From Chloracidobacterium sp. (GTDB lineage Bacteria; Acidobacteriota; Blastocatellia; Chloracidobacteriales; Chloracidobacteriaceae): a DNA stretch of 64,000 nucleotides. The stretch lies in the NCBI GenBank assembly GCA_025057975.1, contig JANWUV010000004.1, positions 62,001-126,000 on the forward strand. Direction: 5' to 3'. Below the pieces are notes generated by a model that saw only the letters and a program-made list of their open reading frames with translations, did no database searches and had not been told where the DNA came from. Shown here in pieces: positions 45,972-55,217 of the stretch. Numbering within the stretch: position 1 is the first letter of the stretch; each line of letters begins with the position of its first letter. Position numbers and translations under genes: made by a program.

Positions 45972-47549
45972 TCAGTCGCGGCGGCGGAGGCGGGCGGCGA
46001 AAAAGCCATCTGTCCCGTCTTGGTCGGGCCACAAGCGTAGGAAGCCTTCGCTGGTTAGGGCGTCGCCGGCGTCGGGCGGGGGGGCAATCTCAAAGTGCCG
46101 GTGGTGCTTGAGAAAGGTGCGCAACACTTCCTCGCCTTCGCGGGCTTCCAGGGAACACACGGCGTACAGCAGCACACCGCCTGGCTTAACGACGCGCGCA
46201 GCGTTCCACAGGAGTTTGGTCTGAAGCCCGGCGAATTCGGCGAGTTTGCGTAGAGTCAGCCGCCATTTGATCTCCGGGTGGCGGCGCAGTGTCCCTGTTC
46301 CCGAACAGGGCGCGTCAACCAGTACGGCGTCGAACGAGTCGGGGAACAACGAGAAGGGAAGTTTTTTGCGTGACCGCCGGTGGTCGGCCAGCGAAACCAA
46401 CGTCGCCGCCGTCGCGTCCGCCGTGTAGCACCGGGCGATCCGCACGCCTAGGCGGGCAAGATTGCTTTCCATCGCCGCGACGCGGTGCGCGTGCTGGTCA
46501 AGCGCCGTGATTGTTCCTTCATTGTGCATCATCGCGGCGAGTTGGGCGGTTTTGCCGCCGGGCGCGGCGCACATATCCAGCACCCGCTGACCGGGTTGGA
46601 CGCCCAACCAGCGGGCGACGCGCTGCGAGCCGGCGTCCTGAACGTACACCGTGCCGTCAGCGATGAACGGCCCGAGCGCCGACAGGTTGCCGTCCGTCAC
46701 TTCCCAAGCTTCTTCGTTGAGACCAGCGACGGGTTTGAGCGTCAGTCCAGCGGTTTCCAGCGCGGCGCGGGTGAGCTGTGGGTCCTGGCGCAGGGGATTG
46801 AGCCACACAAAGGTCGGCGCCGGTAGGTTGTTTGCGGCGGCGATGCAGGTGGCGCGAGCTTCGCCAAGCGCGCGCGCCCAATGACTAAGCAGCCACGCCG
46901 GATGCGACAGTTCGGCCTCACGGTCAAGGATGGTGGACGCCGTGGTGCGAGCCGGCGGCGGCGTGATGATGGTTTTTTGTCGGATGCGCTTGGTTGGAAC
47001 AGGCGGCGGCGCAGGTTTTTTGAGAATGCGCCGAACCGGAGCCAGTTGACTGTCGTCTATTCCGCGTCGCCGCAGGATTTCGCGCAGGATGGCGTTGACG
47101 AATCCGGCGGCATGAGTGGTTTCAGAGGTCTGCTTGACGAGTTCGACTGCGTCGTGGACGACGGCAAACGGGGGCGTCCGCGTTAGGAAGAGGATTTGGT
47201 ACAGCCCCATGCGCAACGCCGTCCGTACGGCCGGGTCAAGGCCGGCAAGATCGCGCCCGATGTGCTCCCGCAACTGGGCGTCCAGCTTCCCGCGCCAGCG
47301 CAGCACGCCCATGACGATTTCCGTCGCCAGCCGGCGGTCGGCGTCCAGTTGTTCGGCCGACCCAGTGTGCGCGGTGCGCGCAAACGCCGCGTCAAGGGCT
47401 TCATCCGACCAAGCGTCGGCGGTTTCCACGCGCATGAGGGCCAAGAAAGCCGCCCGCCGCGCGCGACTCACCTCTCGTATTGGCTCACCACGAACCGCCG
47501 TCGGCAAAGAGGCATCCGATGCTTCCGGCGCAGGGGCGCGAACGCTCAT
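45972..47549 (-). CDS. rsmB: 16S rRNA (cytosine-967-C5)-methyltransferase
   Basis: 525 residues. The N-terminal NusB-like RNA-binding domain (~25-150, including RRAAFLALMRVETADAWSDE) is followed by a linker rich in Pro/Lys and the Rossmann methyltransferase domain. SAM motif VLDMCAAPGGKTAQLAAMM, catalytic DAPCSGTGTLRRHPE and second-cysteine motif YAVCSLEAREGEEV are all present. Start ATG 47549 gives MSVRAPAPEASD; the longer open frame upstream is the tail of the cytochrome gene on the same strand. The ~30-residue Pro/Lys insertion before the catalytic domain is unusual. Confidence 0.92.
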   Translation of the reverse strand: MSVRAPAPEASDASLPTAVRGEPIREVSRARRAAFLALMRVETADAWSDEALDAAFARTAHTGSAEQLDADRRLATEIVMGVLRWRGKLDAQLREHIGRDLAGLDPAVRTALRMGLYQILFLTRTPPFAVVHDAVELVKQTSETTHAAGFVNAILREILRRRGIDDSQLAPVRRILKKPAPPPVPTKRIRQKTIITPPPARTTASTILDREAELSHPAWLLSHWARALGEARATCIAAANNLPAPTFVWLNPLRQDPQLTRAALETAGLTLKPVAGLNEEAWEVTDGNLSALGPFIADGTVYVQDAGSQRVARWLGVQPGQRVLDMCAAPGGKTAQLAAMMHNEGTITALDQHAHRVAAMESNLARLGVRIARCYTADATAATLVSLADHRRSRKKLPFSLFPDSFDAVLVDAPCSGTGTLRRHPEIKWRLTLRKLAEFAGLQTKLLWNAARVVKPGGVLLYAVCSLEAREGEEVLRTFLKHHRHFEIAPPPDAGDALTSEGFLRLWPDQDGTDGFFAARLRRRD

Positions 47550-47571
47550 AAGCAAACCCGTAGTGGACGTG

Positions 47572-48957
47572 TCATTTGCCTTCCGCCGTCGCCGCCGGGC
47601 GGCGCAGCTTATGACTTTCCGGTTTGGTTTTGCTGATGGTCGGCGGATGGCAACGGTCGCAACTCCCGATGTTGAACACTGCGATGAAATTATGCTGCGC
47701 CGGCGCGAAGCCGGGCAAGGGCGCAAGTCGCTGGACGCGCTCCTTGGCGTCTTTTTCGTTAACTTTCTCAATGCGTTCAAACCCATGGCAGCCGGCGCAG
47801 GCTAGATTGGCTGGATAGGTTGGGTTGCGCCGAAAGGTGGTTTGCACCAGCCAGTCCCATTCCAGTTTCTCTCTGGCGAATTCTTCCTGACTTTTTTTAC
47901 CGCGTTTGGGACGGGCGTCGCGCAGTTCCTTGGTGAGCGTTAGCAGATTGCCATGACAACTCTTGCAGGAGAGCGCGGTTTGGCGACTTACTGCATCGGG
48001 ATGCGTCATGGCGGCGAGCGGCGTCGCTGCGCCCAATCCCTTGAGAAACTCAATGGTTTCAAACGGCTTGCTGGGGTTCCACTGGCGATTGAAAACGGCA
48101 TGTGGGCCGTCGTGCTGAAACTCCGAGGTCAGCGTCGTATAGCGCGGCGCGCGCAAAAGTCGCCGCTCAGGCCGGCGTTCCAGCGGGTGGCAACCGGCGC
48201 AGTTTGTCGCGTAGGGTTCGGCGGCGTCCCTGCCCGTCAGCGCCTTGGCGTTTTCGATATGGCACACGAAGCATTCACGGTGTTCGGGTCGTGACGCATA
48301 CACATTGCGGATGGGCGCTTCCTTTGTCCCCGCCAAGGTCGGCAACGCTTGCACCTGATGGCAGCTTTCACAACTTTCCTTCGCATGCGCCGCGACGGCG
48401 TGTGAGTAAAGCGCACCGAACTGCGTTTGGCGGGTCGGATTGGGGAAGGGATGAATGTCTTTGGCGGTTTGTCCGATAGGCGGGCCGTTGTGACAGACGG
48501 CGCACAGCGTCTGAAGCTTGGCCATGCGCGCGCGATCACCGGGCGTCACCATAAAGCTGTGGCAGGCCGTACAGGCCGAGTGAGCGGTCGGCGCTTTTCG
48601 CCCGGCGTACCGCTTCAGATATTCAGGCGTTTCCAGCGGATACTTGCCGAAGCCGTCGGCGCGCACCTCATCCGGTTCGACGAGGTGGCAGTAGTTGCAG
48701 TCAAGCTTGATGGTCGGCTTGCCGCCGTTGAAGCGGATGAGTTCTTTGTCCACGATGGTGACCTCGCCGGTCGGGTGTTGGTCGTGCCGGAACGCCCCCT
48801 CCGGCAGGTTGTCTTCCGGCGTTGGCGGGTAGATCGGCTCGGCGGTCACCGCCGCTGCGCCCCGCGGCTCCGGCTTTTGCTGCGCCAAGCTCAGCCAGCC
48901 GGCCCCGACGAGGGCGAGCAAAACCAGCGCCGGTTTGAGTTGCGCCGCCTTGGACAT
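47572..48957 (-). CDS. Nine-heme cytochrome c
   Basis: 461 residues with an N-terminal signal/anchor (AAQLKPALVLLALVGAGWLS) and nine CxxCH sites in order: CNYCH, CTACH, CAVCH, CESCH, CFVCH, CAGCH, CKSCH, CAGCH, CDRCH. Spacing is irregular, and many extra His residues could serve as sixth ligands. I do not recognise a named family. Start ATG 48957 is preceded by a weak AGG site. The stop of the preceding HbpS-like gene is 53 bp upstream on the same strand. Likely a periplasmic electron-transfer protein; partner unknown. Confidence 0.85.
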   Translation of the reverse strand: MSKAAQLKPALVLLALVGAGWLSLAQQKPEPRGAAAVTAEPIYPPTPEDNLPEGAFRHDQHPTGEVTIVDKELIRFNGGKPTIKLDCNYCHLVEPDEVRADGFGKYPLETPEYLKRYAGRKAPTAHSACTACHSFMVTPGDRARMAKLQTLCAVCHNGPPIGQTAKDIHPFPNPTRQTQFGALYSHAVAAHAKESCESCHQVQALPTLAGTKEAPIRNVYASRPEHRECFVCHIENAKALTGRDAAEPYATNCAGCHPLERRPERRLLRAPRYTTLTSEFQHDGPHAVFNRQWNPSKPFETIEFLKGLGAATPLAAMTHPDAVSRQTALSCKSCHGNLLTLTKELRDARPKRGKKSQEEFAREKLEWDWLVQTTFRRNPTYPANLACAGCHGFERIEKVNEKDAKERVQRLAPLPGFAPAQHNFIAVFNIGSCDRCHPPTISKTKPESHKLRRPAATAEGK

Positions 48958-49010
48958 CTTGCACCGTACCTCACCTGAACGTACGTCGTGCGTTGGGAAG
49001 CCTGCCGTCT

Positions 49011-50807
49011 TCACAGGTTTGGGTTGGCCGGGAATTTGACGAACGCCAGTCGAACGCCGCGCACGATGAGTTGGTCACTGCGGATGTTGGCCGGCGATTC
49101 AAAACCGGCTGAACCGAATGACGCGATGATATCGTCTTGGTCAATGCCGTCGCCGCTGATGCCGATGGCCCCGACAAGGACGCCGTTTTTGTACAGCGGC
49201 ACGGCGCCGGCGAAGATTTGCAGCCCGTTACGGATGTTGTTCGGCGGTCGCCGAATGACCGGCACGCTGCCGGGGTTGACGTAGTTGGCGAGGATGTCCA
49301 GCAGCGACCCGGCGATCAGGTCAAGTTGTAAGCCTGTGTTGAACGGACTCCAGACATTTGTTGTAGTGAACAGACGGCTGGCGGTGGAAAACGGCCCTGG
49401 TGCGTTGGGGACGCAAGGGTTTGAGCCAGTGCAGTCAATGCCGTCCGGGAAAAACGGCCGGTGCAGGTCGCCCAATCCGCGAGAACTGAAAGCGACAGAG
49501 CCGTTGAGCTGCACGCCGTCGGCCGCCGCCCGGCTGACGTAGTTGCCCATTCCGGCAGCGTTGAGGATCGCTCTGGCGTTTGGGTTGCTCATAAAGGCCG
49601 CCGACCGCGCTTTCTGCACGCAGACATCCACGCCAAAGAGGGGGGCGTCGGGTGTTGCGCGCAGACCCAGCAGGTTGCCGTCGGCGTCCACGACGGCCAC
49701 GTTGACTTCAGCGAAGTTGTTGAGCGGGAGGCGGATGCCGGCGCGCGTCACGTACGCCTGCTGGATGGCTTGGCTCAGGATGCGTTCAACTTCCGCGACC
49801 GACAGTTGCGCGCTTGGGACGATGTTGGCGTGTGGCGTAAAAATCCGCACCGGACGGCCGCCCAGCGTGCCGCAGGTAAACTGGCTGCCTGGGCCGAGGA
49901 AGGGAACACCGGCCTTGGGCGTCGCCTGCGTCCCGAAGGCTGGAATGACCATAAAGCTTCCCTGCGTCGCCAGATTGACCAGCGGCTCCGGTGTAGGCGG
50001 CGGGGCGTTGACGAAGCGCAGCGCGACGCCGTCCACGAGGATTTGGTTGCCGCGAATACCAGCTGGCGCTTCAAAGCCCCGCGAACCGGCGACGGCGATG
50101 AGTTCTTCAGGCGACTGGTCATTGTCGGTTGGGTCGAGGTCAAGTGAGTAGACGCCATCGAGTTCGACGCCGATGCCACCGACGGGTGAATCGCCGATGT
50201 AGAGCGGGACGCCGCCGGCGTCGGCCGACAGCCCCAGCGGCAGGCGGGGGTTGATGTCGCTGAAAAGCAGGCTGGAAAACTGGACGCCGAACAGCGGCCC
50301 GCCACGGGTGAACGCCACGCCCGGCGGGAAGTGCTCTTGGATGATGAAACTTGCCGTACGCGGTGTGAAGGCGTTGCCCGTCGTGCCGAAAAACGAACAG
50401 GTTCCCGCTTTGGAAATCGCCGCCAGTTCGCTGGGGATGGGTCGCCCGCCGAGCGGCCCGCCGGAGATGAACGTGTTGGGATTGGCGCCCGTCATCCGAA
50501 ACACAGCTAAGACGTTGGCTTCACGGTCGGTTACGGCGATGGTGGCGCGTAGGTTGAGCGCAACGGCTCGCGTCACAGCTTGGGTGATGATTTGCGTCAC
50601 ATCGCTGGCCGAGAGGGCGCGCTCATTTGGCGTCGGACACAGAGGCTTGTTGAGCGCCTGGGTTTGGGGCGGCGGAATGATGACAGCGTTGCTTCCAGCG
50701 ATGTTGCGCGAGCCGCAGGCGGAGAGGATGGGGAGGCTAGCGATGAGCAAGGCGACGACCAGGCTTGGCAAAGCAGGCAGGTGGTCACAAAGCGACAAAC
50801 GACGCAT
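49011..50807 (-). CDS. Lipoprotein with two GlcG/HbpS-like (DUF336) domains
   Basis: 598 residues. The signal peptide ends in a lipobox (SLPILSAC, Cys31). Two related halves follow. Each begins with a helix of the form (L/V)-x-x-(I/V)-...-Q-A and a strand such as ATIAVTDREANVLAVFRMTG (first) and VNVAVVDADGNLLGLR (second), and each ends with a GxxGIxxDGxxxD-like segment (GGIGVELDGVYSLDLD and GAIGISGDGIDQDD). This is the heme-binding-protein/GlcG fold, duplicated and enlarged by insertions. Some members bind heme, others corrinoids or small acids. Position just upstream of a nine-heme cytochrome suggests a heme or redox link, which is inference. Confidence 0.75.
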   Translation of the reverse strand: MRRLSLCDHLPALPSLVVALLIASLPILSACGSRNIAGSNAVIIPPPQTQALNKPLCPTPNERALSASDVTQIITQAVTRAVALNLRATIAVTDREANVLAVFRMTGANPNTFISGGPLGGRPIPSELAAISKAGTCSFFGTTGNAFTPRTASFIIQEHFPPGVAFTRGGPLFGVQFSSLLFSDINPRLPLGLSADAGGVPLYIGDSPVGGIGVELDGVYSLDLDPTDNDQSPEELIAVAGSRGFEAPAGIRGNQILVDGVALRFVNAPPPTPEPLVNLATQGSFMVIPAFGTQATPKAGVPFLGPGSQFTCGTLGGRPVRIFTPHANIVPSAQLSVAEVERILSQAIQQAYVTRAGIRLPLNNFAEVNVAVVDADGNLLGLRATPDAPLFGVDVCVQKARSAAFMSNPNARAILNAAGMGNYVSRAAADGVQLNGSVAFSSRGLGDLHRPFFPDGIDCTGSNPCVPNAPGPFSTASRLFTTTNVWSPFNTGLQLDLIAGSLLDILANYVNPGSVPVIRRPPNNIRNGLQIFAGAVPLYKNGVLVGAIGISGDGIDQDDIIASFGSAGFESPANIRSDQLIVRGVRLAFVKFPANPNL

Positions 50808-50996
50808 AGAAGTCTCCTCCCAAAGGGCGCGCGACGGAAGGCTGAATCACATCAGGCTAATGTCCGTCGGAGCGGCGGATGGCGCGCGGGTACAGCGCGG
50901 GCAAGGCGAACCAGAACTGTCTGAAAACATACCAAAAAGCTTTTAGATGACAATCTGAAAAGCGATGTTGCTCTGAAGCTTTGCCTGCCGTTTTGC

Positions 50997-52172
50997 CTAC
51001 TGGTGTTCCGGGAGTGGGGGCGGGGAAAGTTTGCCGTCGTCCGCCAGCCGGTAGATTTGCCCATGCCAAGTGACTGTACGTCCCCAAAGGCCGCCAATCC
51101 AAACAGCGAGGTGAAGCAGGTCGCGCAGCGGCAGCCAACCAAGGTTGCGGATGGTCGCTTGGTCGCCAAGGAGGCGCGCTGTTTGCCACGCGGTGAGGAA
51201 GCGCAGCGCCAACCCAATGAGCGCCAGCGCCCAGGCGAGGGTGATGGTGGGAAACGCAGCGACCAGCAGCATCCCCAGCGCAAACGTGTGCGTGACCGCC
51301 AGCCCGACGTAGCCGCCGAAGCGGGCTGTCCGAATGGTGCGCGCCCACCGGAGTTGATGGCTTAGGAACTCACGCCACGTCATCCGTGGGACAACAGTTT
51401 CCACGACGCACGAGGAAAGCCGCACCTCATATCCCGCCCGGTGGGCGAGGTTACCGAGGAGGTAGTCGTCGCCCAAGTGGTCGGCTAATCGCGCCAAACC
51501 GCCGAAGGCGGCGATGACCGACTTACGGGTGGCGATGGTGGCACCGAAGGCGAAACTCAAGCCTTCCGTGATCCGCGCCGCTAGTACGCCGCCGATGAAG
51601 TCCGTGCTGACGCCCAAACATTCGAGACGGGACGGTAGTCCGCCGGCGTTGACGCCACGGTACAGGCAGGTGACGACGCCGACCTGTGGATTCTGCAAGG
51701 GGCGCACGACGGTGCGCATGTAGTCGCGTGGGACGCGGATGTCGGCGTCGCTCAGGATCAAGGTGTCGTGCCGTGCCGCTTCTAGTGCATTGGCCAGATT
51801 GACGACTTTGGGGTTGACGCCAAGCGGCGGTGGACGAAACACGCAGGTGACTGGCGTCGTCGGGTGAGTTTGCTTCAGCCGCTCGATGATGGGGACGGCG
51901 GGATCGCTTGGGTCGTGCAGCGCGAAGACAATTTCGTAGTGTGGGTAGTCCTGCCGGAAAAAGCTTTCGAGGCAAGCTTCGGTGTCGGCGTCCGCGCCCC
52001 GGATGGGTTTGAGCAGGCTGACCGGCGGCGTGAAGACGATTCCCGAGGCGCGGCGTTCCCGGCAGGTGAGCCGCCGAAACCAGATTGTTCCGGCAAGAAC
52101 AACAAGTTGATACGCGCACGAGGCGACCACCAGCAGGGCGAGAAGCGTAAAAAGCCAAGGCGCGAGACGCAC
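50997..52172 (-). CDS. hpnI: HpnI-like lipid glycosyltransferase (GT21, ceramide glucosyltransferase family)
   Basis: 391 residues. N-terminal helix, then a GT-A catalytic domain: PPVSLLKPIRGADADTEACL, DTLILSDADIRVPRDY (D2-type aspartates), LGDDYLLGNLAHRAGYEV and the processive-type QLRWARTIRT (QxxRW). Two or three C-terminal helices follow. This matches ceramide glucosyltransferase-like proteins and HpnI, which adds N-acetylglucosamine to bacteriohopanetetrol. The hpnK-like gene three positions upstream supports HpnI. No squalene-hopene cyclase is in the window, so hopanoid versus another lipid is not settled. Confidence 0.78.
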   Translation of the reverse strand: MRLAPWLFTLLALLVVASCAYQLVVLAGTIWFRRLTCRERRASGIVFTPPVSLLKPIRGADADTEACLESFFRQDYPHYEIVFALHDPSDPAVPIIERLKQTHPTTPVTCVFRPPPLGVNPKVVNLANALEAARHDTLILSDADIRVPRDYMRTVVRPLQNPQVGVVTCLYRGVNAGGLPSRLECLGVSTDFIGGVLAARITEGLSFAFGATIATRKSVIAAFGGLARLADHLGDDYLLGNLAHRAGYEVRLSSCVVETVVPRMTWREFLSHQLRWARTIRTARFGGYVGLAVTHTFALGMLLVAAFPTITLAWALALIGLALRFLTAWQTARLLGDQATIRNLGWLPLRDLLHLAVWIGGLWGRTVTWHGQIYRLADDGKLSPPPLPEHQ

Positions 52173-52248
52173 GGTTTAGCCTCCGGTGTTTGTGTGATGC
52201 GGGGTGATCGAAGAGCCGCCGGTCGTCATGCGCGGTCGTGGTTTGTGT

Positions 52249-52629
52249 TCAGAAGAACAAGAGATACGCGCCGCCGGTGACCAGCAGGGTGCCGATCCAG
52301 CGCGTTCGGTTGACCCGTTCTTTGAGAATGAACTGTGCGCCGAGCGTGTTGAGGACAAAACTCAGCGAGGTGGCCGGCTCGACCAGACTGACCGGCGCAA
52401 CGGAAAGCGCCGCCAGAAGCGAAAAGAACGCGCCGGCCATGCAGGCGACGCCGATGTAGAACCCCGGCGCGCGGAGCGTCCGCCATACGAGGCTGAGGGT
52501 GTCGCGCCAGGTGCGCAGTTTACCTTCGCCGACGCGCTTCATCGTCCGGCTGAGCGTGAGGTCGCCCAGTGTCCCGAAGAGGACGATGCCGCCGATGAGC
52601 GCCACGACGACCGGGAGTGAAGCCGTCAT
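52249..52629 (-). CDS. Small EamA/SMR-type membrane protein
   Basis: 126 residues with four predicted helices, half of a DMT-superfamily transporter. Helix-end sequence LVEPATSLSFVLNTLGAQFI followed by KERVNRTRWIGTLLVTGGAY is the usual EamA/SMR C-terminal pattern. Start ATG 52629 overlaps the next minus-strand gene by ATGA; the longer open frame extends through that gene in another frame and is not coding. Paired small proteins of this kind work as heterodimers, for example the lipid flippase ArnE/ArnF, so with its neighbour it may flip a glycosylated lipid. Confidence 0.72.
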   Translation of the reverse strand: MTASLPVVVALIGGIVLFGTLGDLTLSRTMKRVGEGKLRTWRDTLSLVWRTLRAPGFYIGVACMAGAFFSLLAALSVAPVSLVEPATSLSFVLNTLGAQFILKERVNRTRWIGTLLVTGGAYLLFF

Positions 52630-53042
52630 GACGCGCTCTCCATCGGTAGGGTGCGCCGCTCCGCCTCGGCGCTGCGTGTAACGAGATAGACGCCGACGGC
52701 AATCGCCACAATGCCCAGCCAACGCAGCGCCGACACTTCTTCGCCAAGCAGAACCGCGCCCAGCAGTGCGGTGACGACATAACCCAGCGAAGTCACGGGC
52801 AGCACATAGCTGAGGTCGAGCTTTGACAGCAGTGTGAGAAAGAGCATGAAAAACGCGATGAGCAGCGTTAGGCCGCTCAAAAAGGTTGCGTCTGTGGCGA
52901 CGGTGGCGAGCAGCGCCGTGAGATCGTAGGCCGCGAGTTGGGCTTCCAGTGTTGGCGCGAGTCGTTTCATCGCCAGCGTCAAGAGGACGTTTCCCATGGA
53001 GTTGACGATGACGGAAGCGGTGACAAGCGGGTGGAGTTTCAT
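52626..53042 (-). CDS. Small EamA/SMR-type membrane protein, second subunit
   Basis: 138 residues, four helices. LSYVLPVTSLGYVVTALLGA and LLGEEVSALRWLGIVAIAVG give the DMT-superfamily pattern, including the glutamate pair typical of EmrE/ArnE relatives. It overlaps both neighbours by ATGA (hpnK-like upstream, second SMR protein downstream), so the three are translated together. Probably forms a dimer with the following protein. Substrate unknown; a lipid-linked sugar fits the operon. Confidence 0.72.
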   Translation of the reverse strand: MKLHPLVTASVIVNSMGNVLLTLAMKRLAPTLEAQLAAYDLTALLATVATDATFLSGLTLLIAFFMLFLTLLSKLDLSYVLPVTSLGYVVTALLGAVLLGEEVSALRWLGIVAIAVGVYLVTRSAEAERRTLPMESAS

Positions 53043-53923
53043 AGCAAATCTGCATACGTCGCCGGTCGGAAGTTGGCGCGGCGCAGACGCGCTCGAACCG
53101 CCGGACTAAGGAGCGCCGCGAGTTCGTCCGGGCCGTGGGCGTTATGCGCGGGCAACATAGGCGATGGCGCTTCTGGGTGGCAATAGATTTCATGGGTGAG
53201 GGTGGGTGCTCCCTCTGCGACGCTGAGCGCTTCCGCGCCAAGGCGGTCGAGGAGCGCGAGCCAGTAGTCTTCTGTGAAGCGCCCAGTTTCATAGAGGCCG
53301 TGAACTTCATCGGCGCAACGCAGGCCAAGACAGGTCATCCGGCGGGAAGCTTTGTGCGAGAGCCATCCAAATATCGCCCAGTGGAGCAGCTTGACCGGCC
53401 AGCCCTGTCGGCGAATAGCGAGATTGCGCCGGAGACGCTCACGCGGCAGGCGGACGAAGCGGACGCCGAACGCGGCGGCGCAGTCGGCAAGGATGGGAAA
53501 GACCGTCGGGTGTAGATGGAAATGCAAATGGCCGTCCACGTGCGAGCAGGGCAGTCCCGTCGCCATAAATCGCTCAAACTGGGCGCGAATTTCACGGCGT
53601 AGTTCTTCCTGACAGTGTGGATTGAGAAAGTACCGCAGACCGGCGGTCACCGGATTGGATGAGAACTGCCGTTGTACGTCCACCAAATGAGGAATCTTGG
53701 CGGCGGGCAACACTGATTTGCCGCAGACAAGCGTGAGGTGCAGCCCAACCGCAAGTCCGGGACGCGCCTTAGCTAGCGCCACAGCTTCATCGAAGGCGTC
53801 GCCGCCGACCATCAGGCTGCAGCTTGTCAAAACGCCTTCGTCATACGCTTTGGCGACCGCCTGGTTGACGGTGGGTGACGCGCCAAAGTCGTCGGCGTTG
53901 ATGATGACCAGTCGGGTTGACAT
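53039..53923 (-). CDS. hpnK: HpnK-like YdjC-family deacetylase
   Basis: 294 residues of the YdjC/ChbG carbohydrate deacetylase family. Metal-site motif LVIINADDFGASPTVNQAV at the N-terminus, VGLHLTLVCGKSVLP near residue 57 (the HpnK variant of the GxHxxL motif), and SHVDGHLHFHLHPTVFPILA near 125 with several His ligands. HpnK removes an acetyl group from the GlcNAc added by HpnI. First gene of the four-gene minus-strand operon ending with hpnI. Confidence 0.85.
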   Translation of the reverse strand: MSTRLVIINADDFGASPTVNQAVAKAYDEGVLTSCSLMVGGDAFDEAVALAKARPGLAVGLHLTLVCGKSVLPAAKIPHLVDVQRQFSSNPVTAGLRYFLNPHCQEELRREIRAQFERFMATGLPCSHVDGHLHFHLHPTVFPILADCAAAFGVRFVRLPRERLRRNLAIRRQGWPVKLLHWAIFGWLSHKASRRMTCLGLRCADEVHGLYETGRFTEDYWLALLDRLGAEALSVAEGAPTLTHEIYCHPEAPSPMLPAHNAHGPDELAALLSPAVRARLRRANFRPATYADLL

Positions 53924-55217
53924 GGCGGCAATGCAGGGTAGCTCACAGCGCAGCCTAACGGAGCGATACGTTTACGAAACTGACGCCGCTCTGCAAGTGC
54001 ATATTGGGCTACATTTAGGGACGGGCTTTCAAAGCTAACTCGTTCACCATACCTTTGACCAAGGGCTTGTGTACCTATCGTTTGATGTCAACCAGCCGCG
54101 AGGGAGTTAGCGAGGGAGGTAGCAAGGGCGCTCTAACATTACATTGTTGAAGTATCCAGCTGCTTGCTGCAAGGAGAGCAAACGCCGACTACGCCATAGC
54201 TTGAAGCACACTCCAGTTGTTGAGAAACCACTGAAGTCCTGGTTGCCAAGGGAGAGAGCGCTAGTTAGAAGGGCGGCCTAATCCTGTTTTGTAGGGTCTC
54301 GTCGTTGGAGAATAACCTTGGATTTCATGACTCAAGGATAAAAATGATAGTTCTTAGATTTACCGTGAATTGCTGTGAGATGTTTGAGTTGCTTACCAGG
54401 AGGAATAACAATGTACATTAGTTTGACTCAGCTCTCATGTGAGATGAGAAAAGCTACCCAGTGTCAGCTTTAGACTTGACACTCTTTCATAAGAAAGTAT
54501 TAGCCAGCTAGTAGTGACTAAGTTACGTCCAAAATCATCTGAAGCTTCAAATAGCGTAAAATCCTGTGGTAGCTTGACATGAAGGGAGATAAGCTTGGTA
54601 TTCTTCTCATCCGTGATAAGCAAGTCAAAGCCGGTGTCTTTAGGGGAAATCCACGCATTTAATTTGTTGAAAGTCATTTCAATAAGCTCCCCGAAAAGAA
54701 ATTCATTCGCATGAACGGTAAAAAGTAGAGTAAACAAGTCATCCCATCCATGCTAATAAATAGTGACTGATTGATATTGTACATGTATCTGGTTATCACT
54801 GAGCGCCTACAGCTCAGAGTATAAGACCAGTCGCTTGTGGTGCTTTTCCGACTTGTTTAGTTTTAGAAGTTGTACAATGGGCTCTGTAGATTAATGAAGC
54901 GATATAAGTTAACCATACTTATCAGCAAACTCCCATTGGAAAGCTTTTGGTAAGATGTTTCTGGTTCGTAAAAAGCAGCTATCTATTAAGTACATCGAGT
55001 TCACATGACTTAGATATAGGTTCGATAGACTCCACTAGCATAGAGAGTTTATTTGGCACGGGTGCATTGCAGGTTTACGATGGTGTGACAGCAGTTATTT
55101 ATTTAGCTGGACTTTAAGTTTTTTAGATTTTTCCTGACAGTGAACTGACCAACGCTAGAGACGCTTGCAATGCGGAAAAGATAGGGAGCAGTTTATCATT
55201 CAGGCAGCAGACCGCGA
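53924..55217. other. AT-rich, mostly non-coding island beside the CRISPR array
   Basis: About 1.3 kb that from ~54050 on is visibly AT-rich compared with the GC-rich genes on its left and the array on its right. Apart from one short ORF (54435-54737) I find no credible gene, transposase, terminal inverted repeat or tRNA fragment. The base composition suggests a foreign or decaying segment at the trailer end of the array. Confidence 0.6.
54435..54737 (-). CDS. Short ORF, possible remnant of a PD-(D/E)xK-type nuclease
   Basis: Up to 100 residues; a start at ATG 54677 (80 residues) has GGGGAG nine bases upstream. I cannot assign it. The segment DTGFDLLITDEKNTKLISLH-VK has an Asp about 15 residues before an H-V-K, which recalls the D...(E/Q)xK core of restriction-endonuclease-like folds, with His in the Glu/Gln place. 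Too short for a complete enzyme, so a gene fragment is likely if it is coding at all. It lies in the AT-rich island. Confidence 0.35.
   Translation of the reverse strand: MFTLLFTVHANEFLFGELIEMTFNKLNAWISPKDTGFDLLITDEKNTKLISLHVKLPQDFTLFEASDDFGRNLVTTSWLILSYERVSSLKLTLGSFSHLT

Noticed and set aside
52630-53328. N-terminal 230 codons of a 359-codon minus-strand frame
   Set aside because: Out of frame with, and overlapping, the second SMR gene and the hpnK gene; the real protein starts at ATG 52629.
53924-55217. AT-rich DNA as the CRISPR leader
   Set aside because: The adjacent repeat carries a unique mutation absent from all others, which is expected at the trailer, not the leader.
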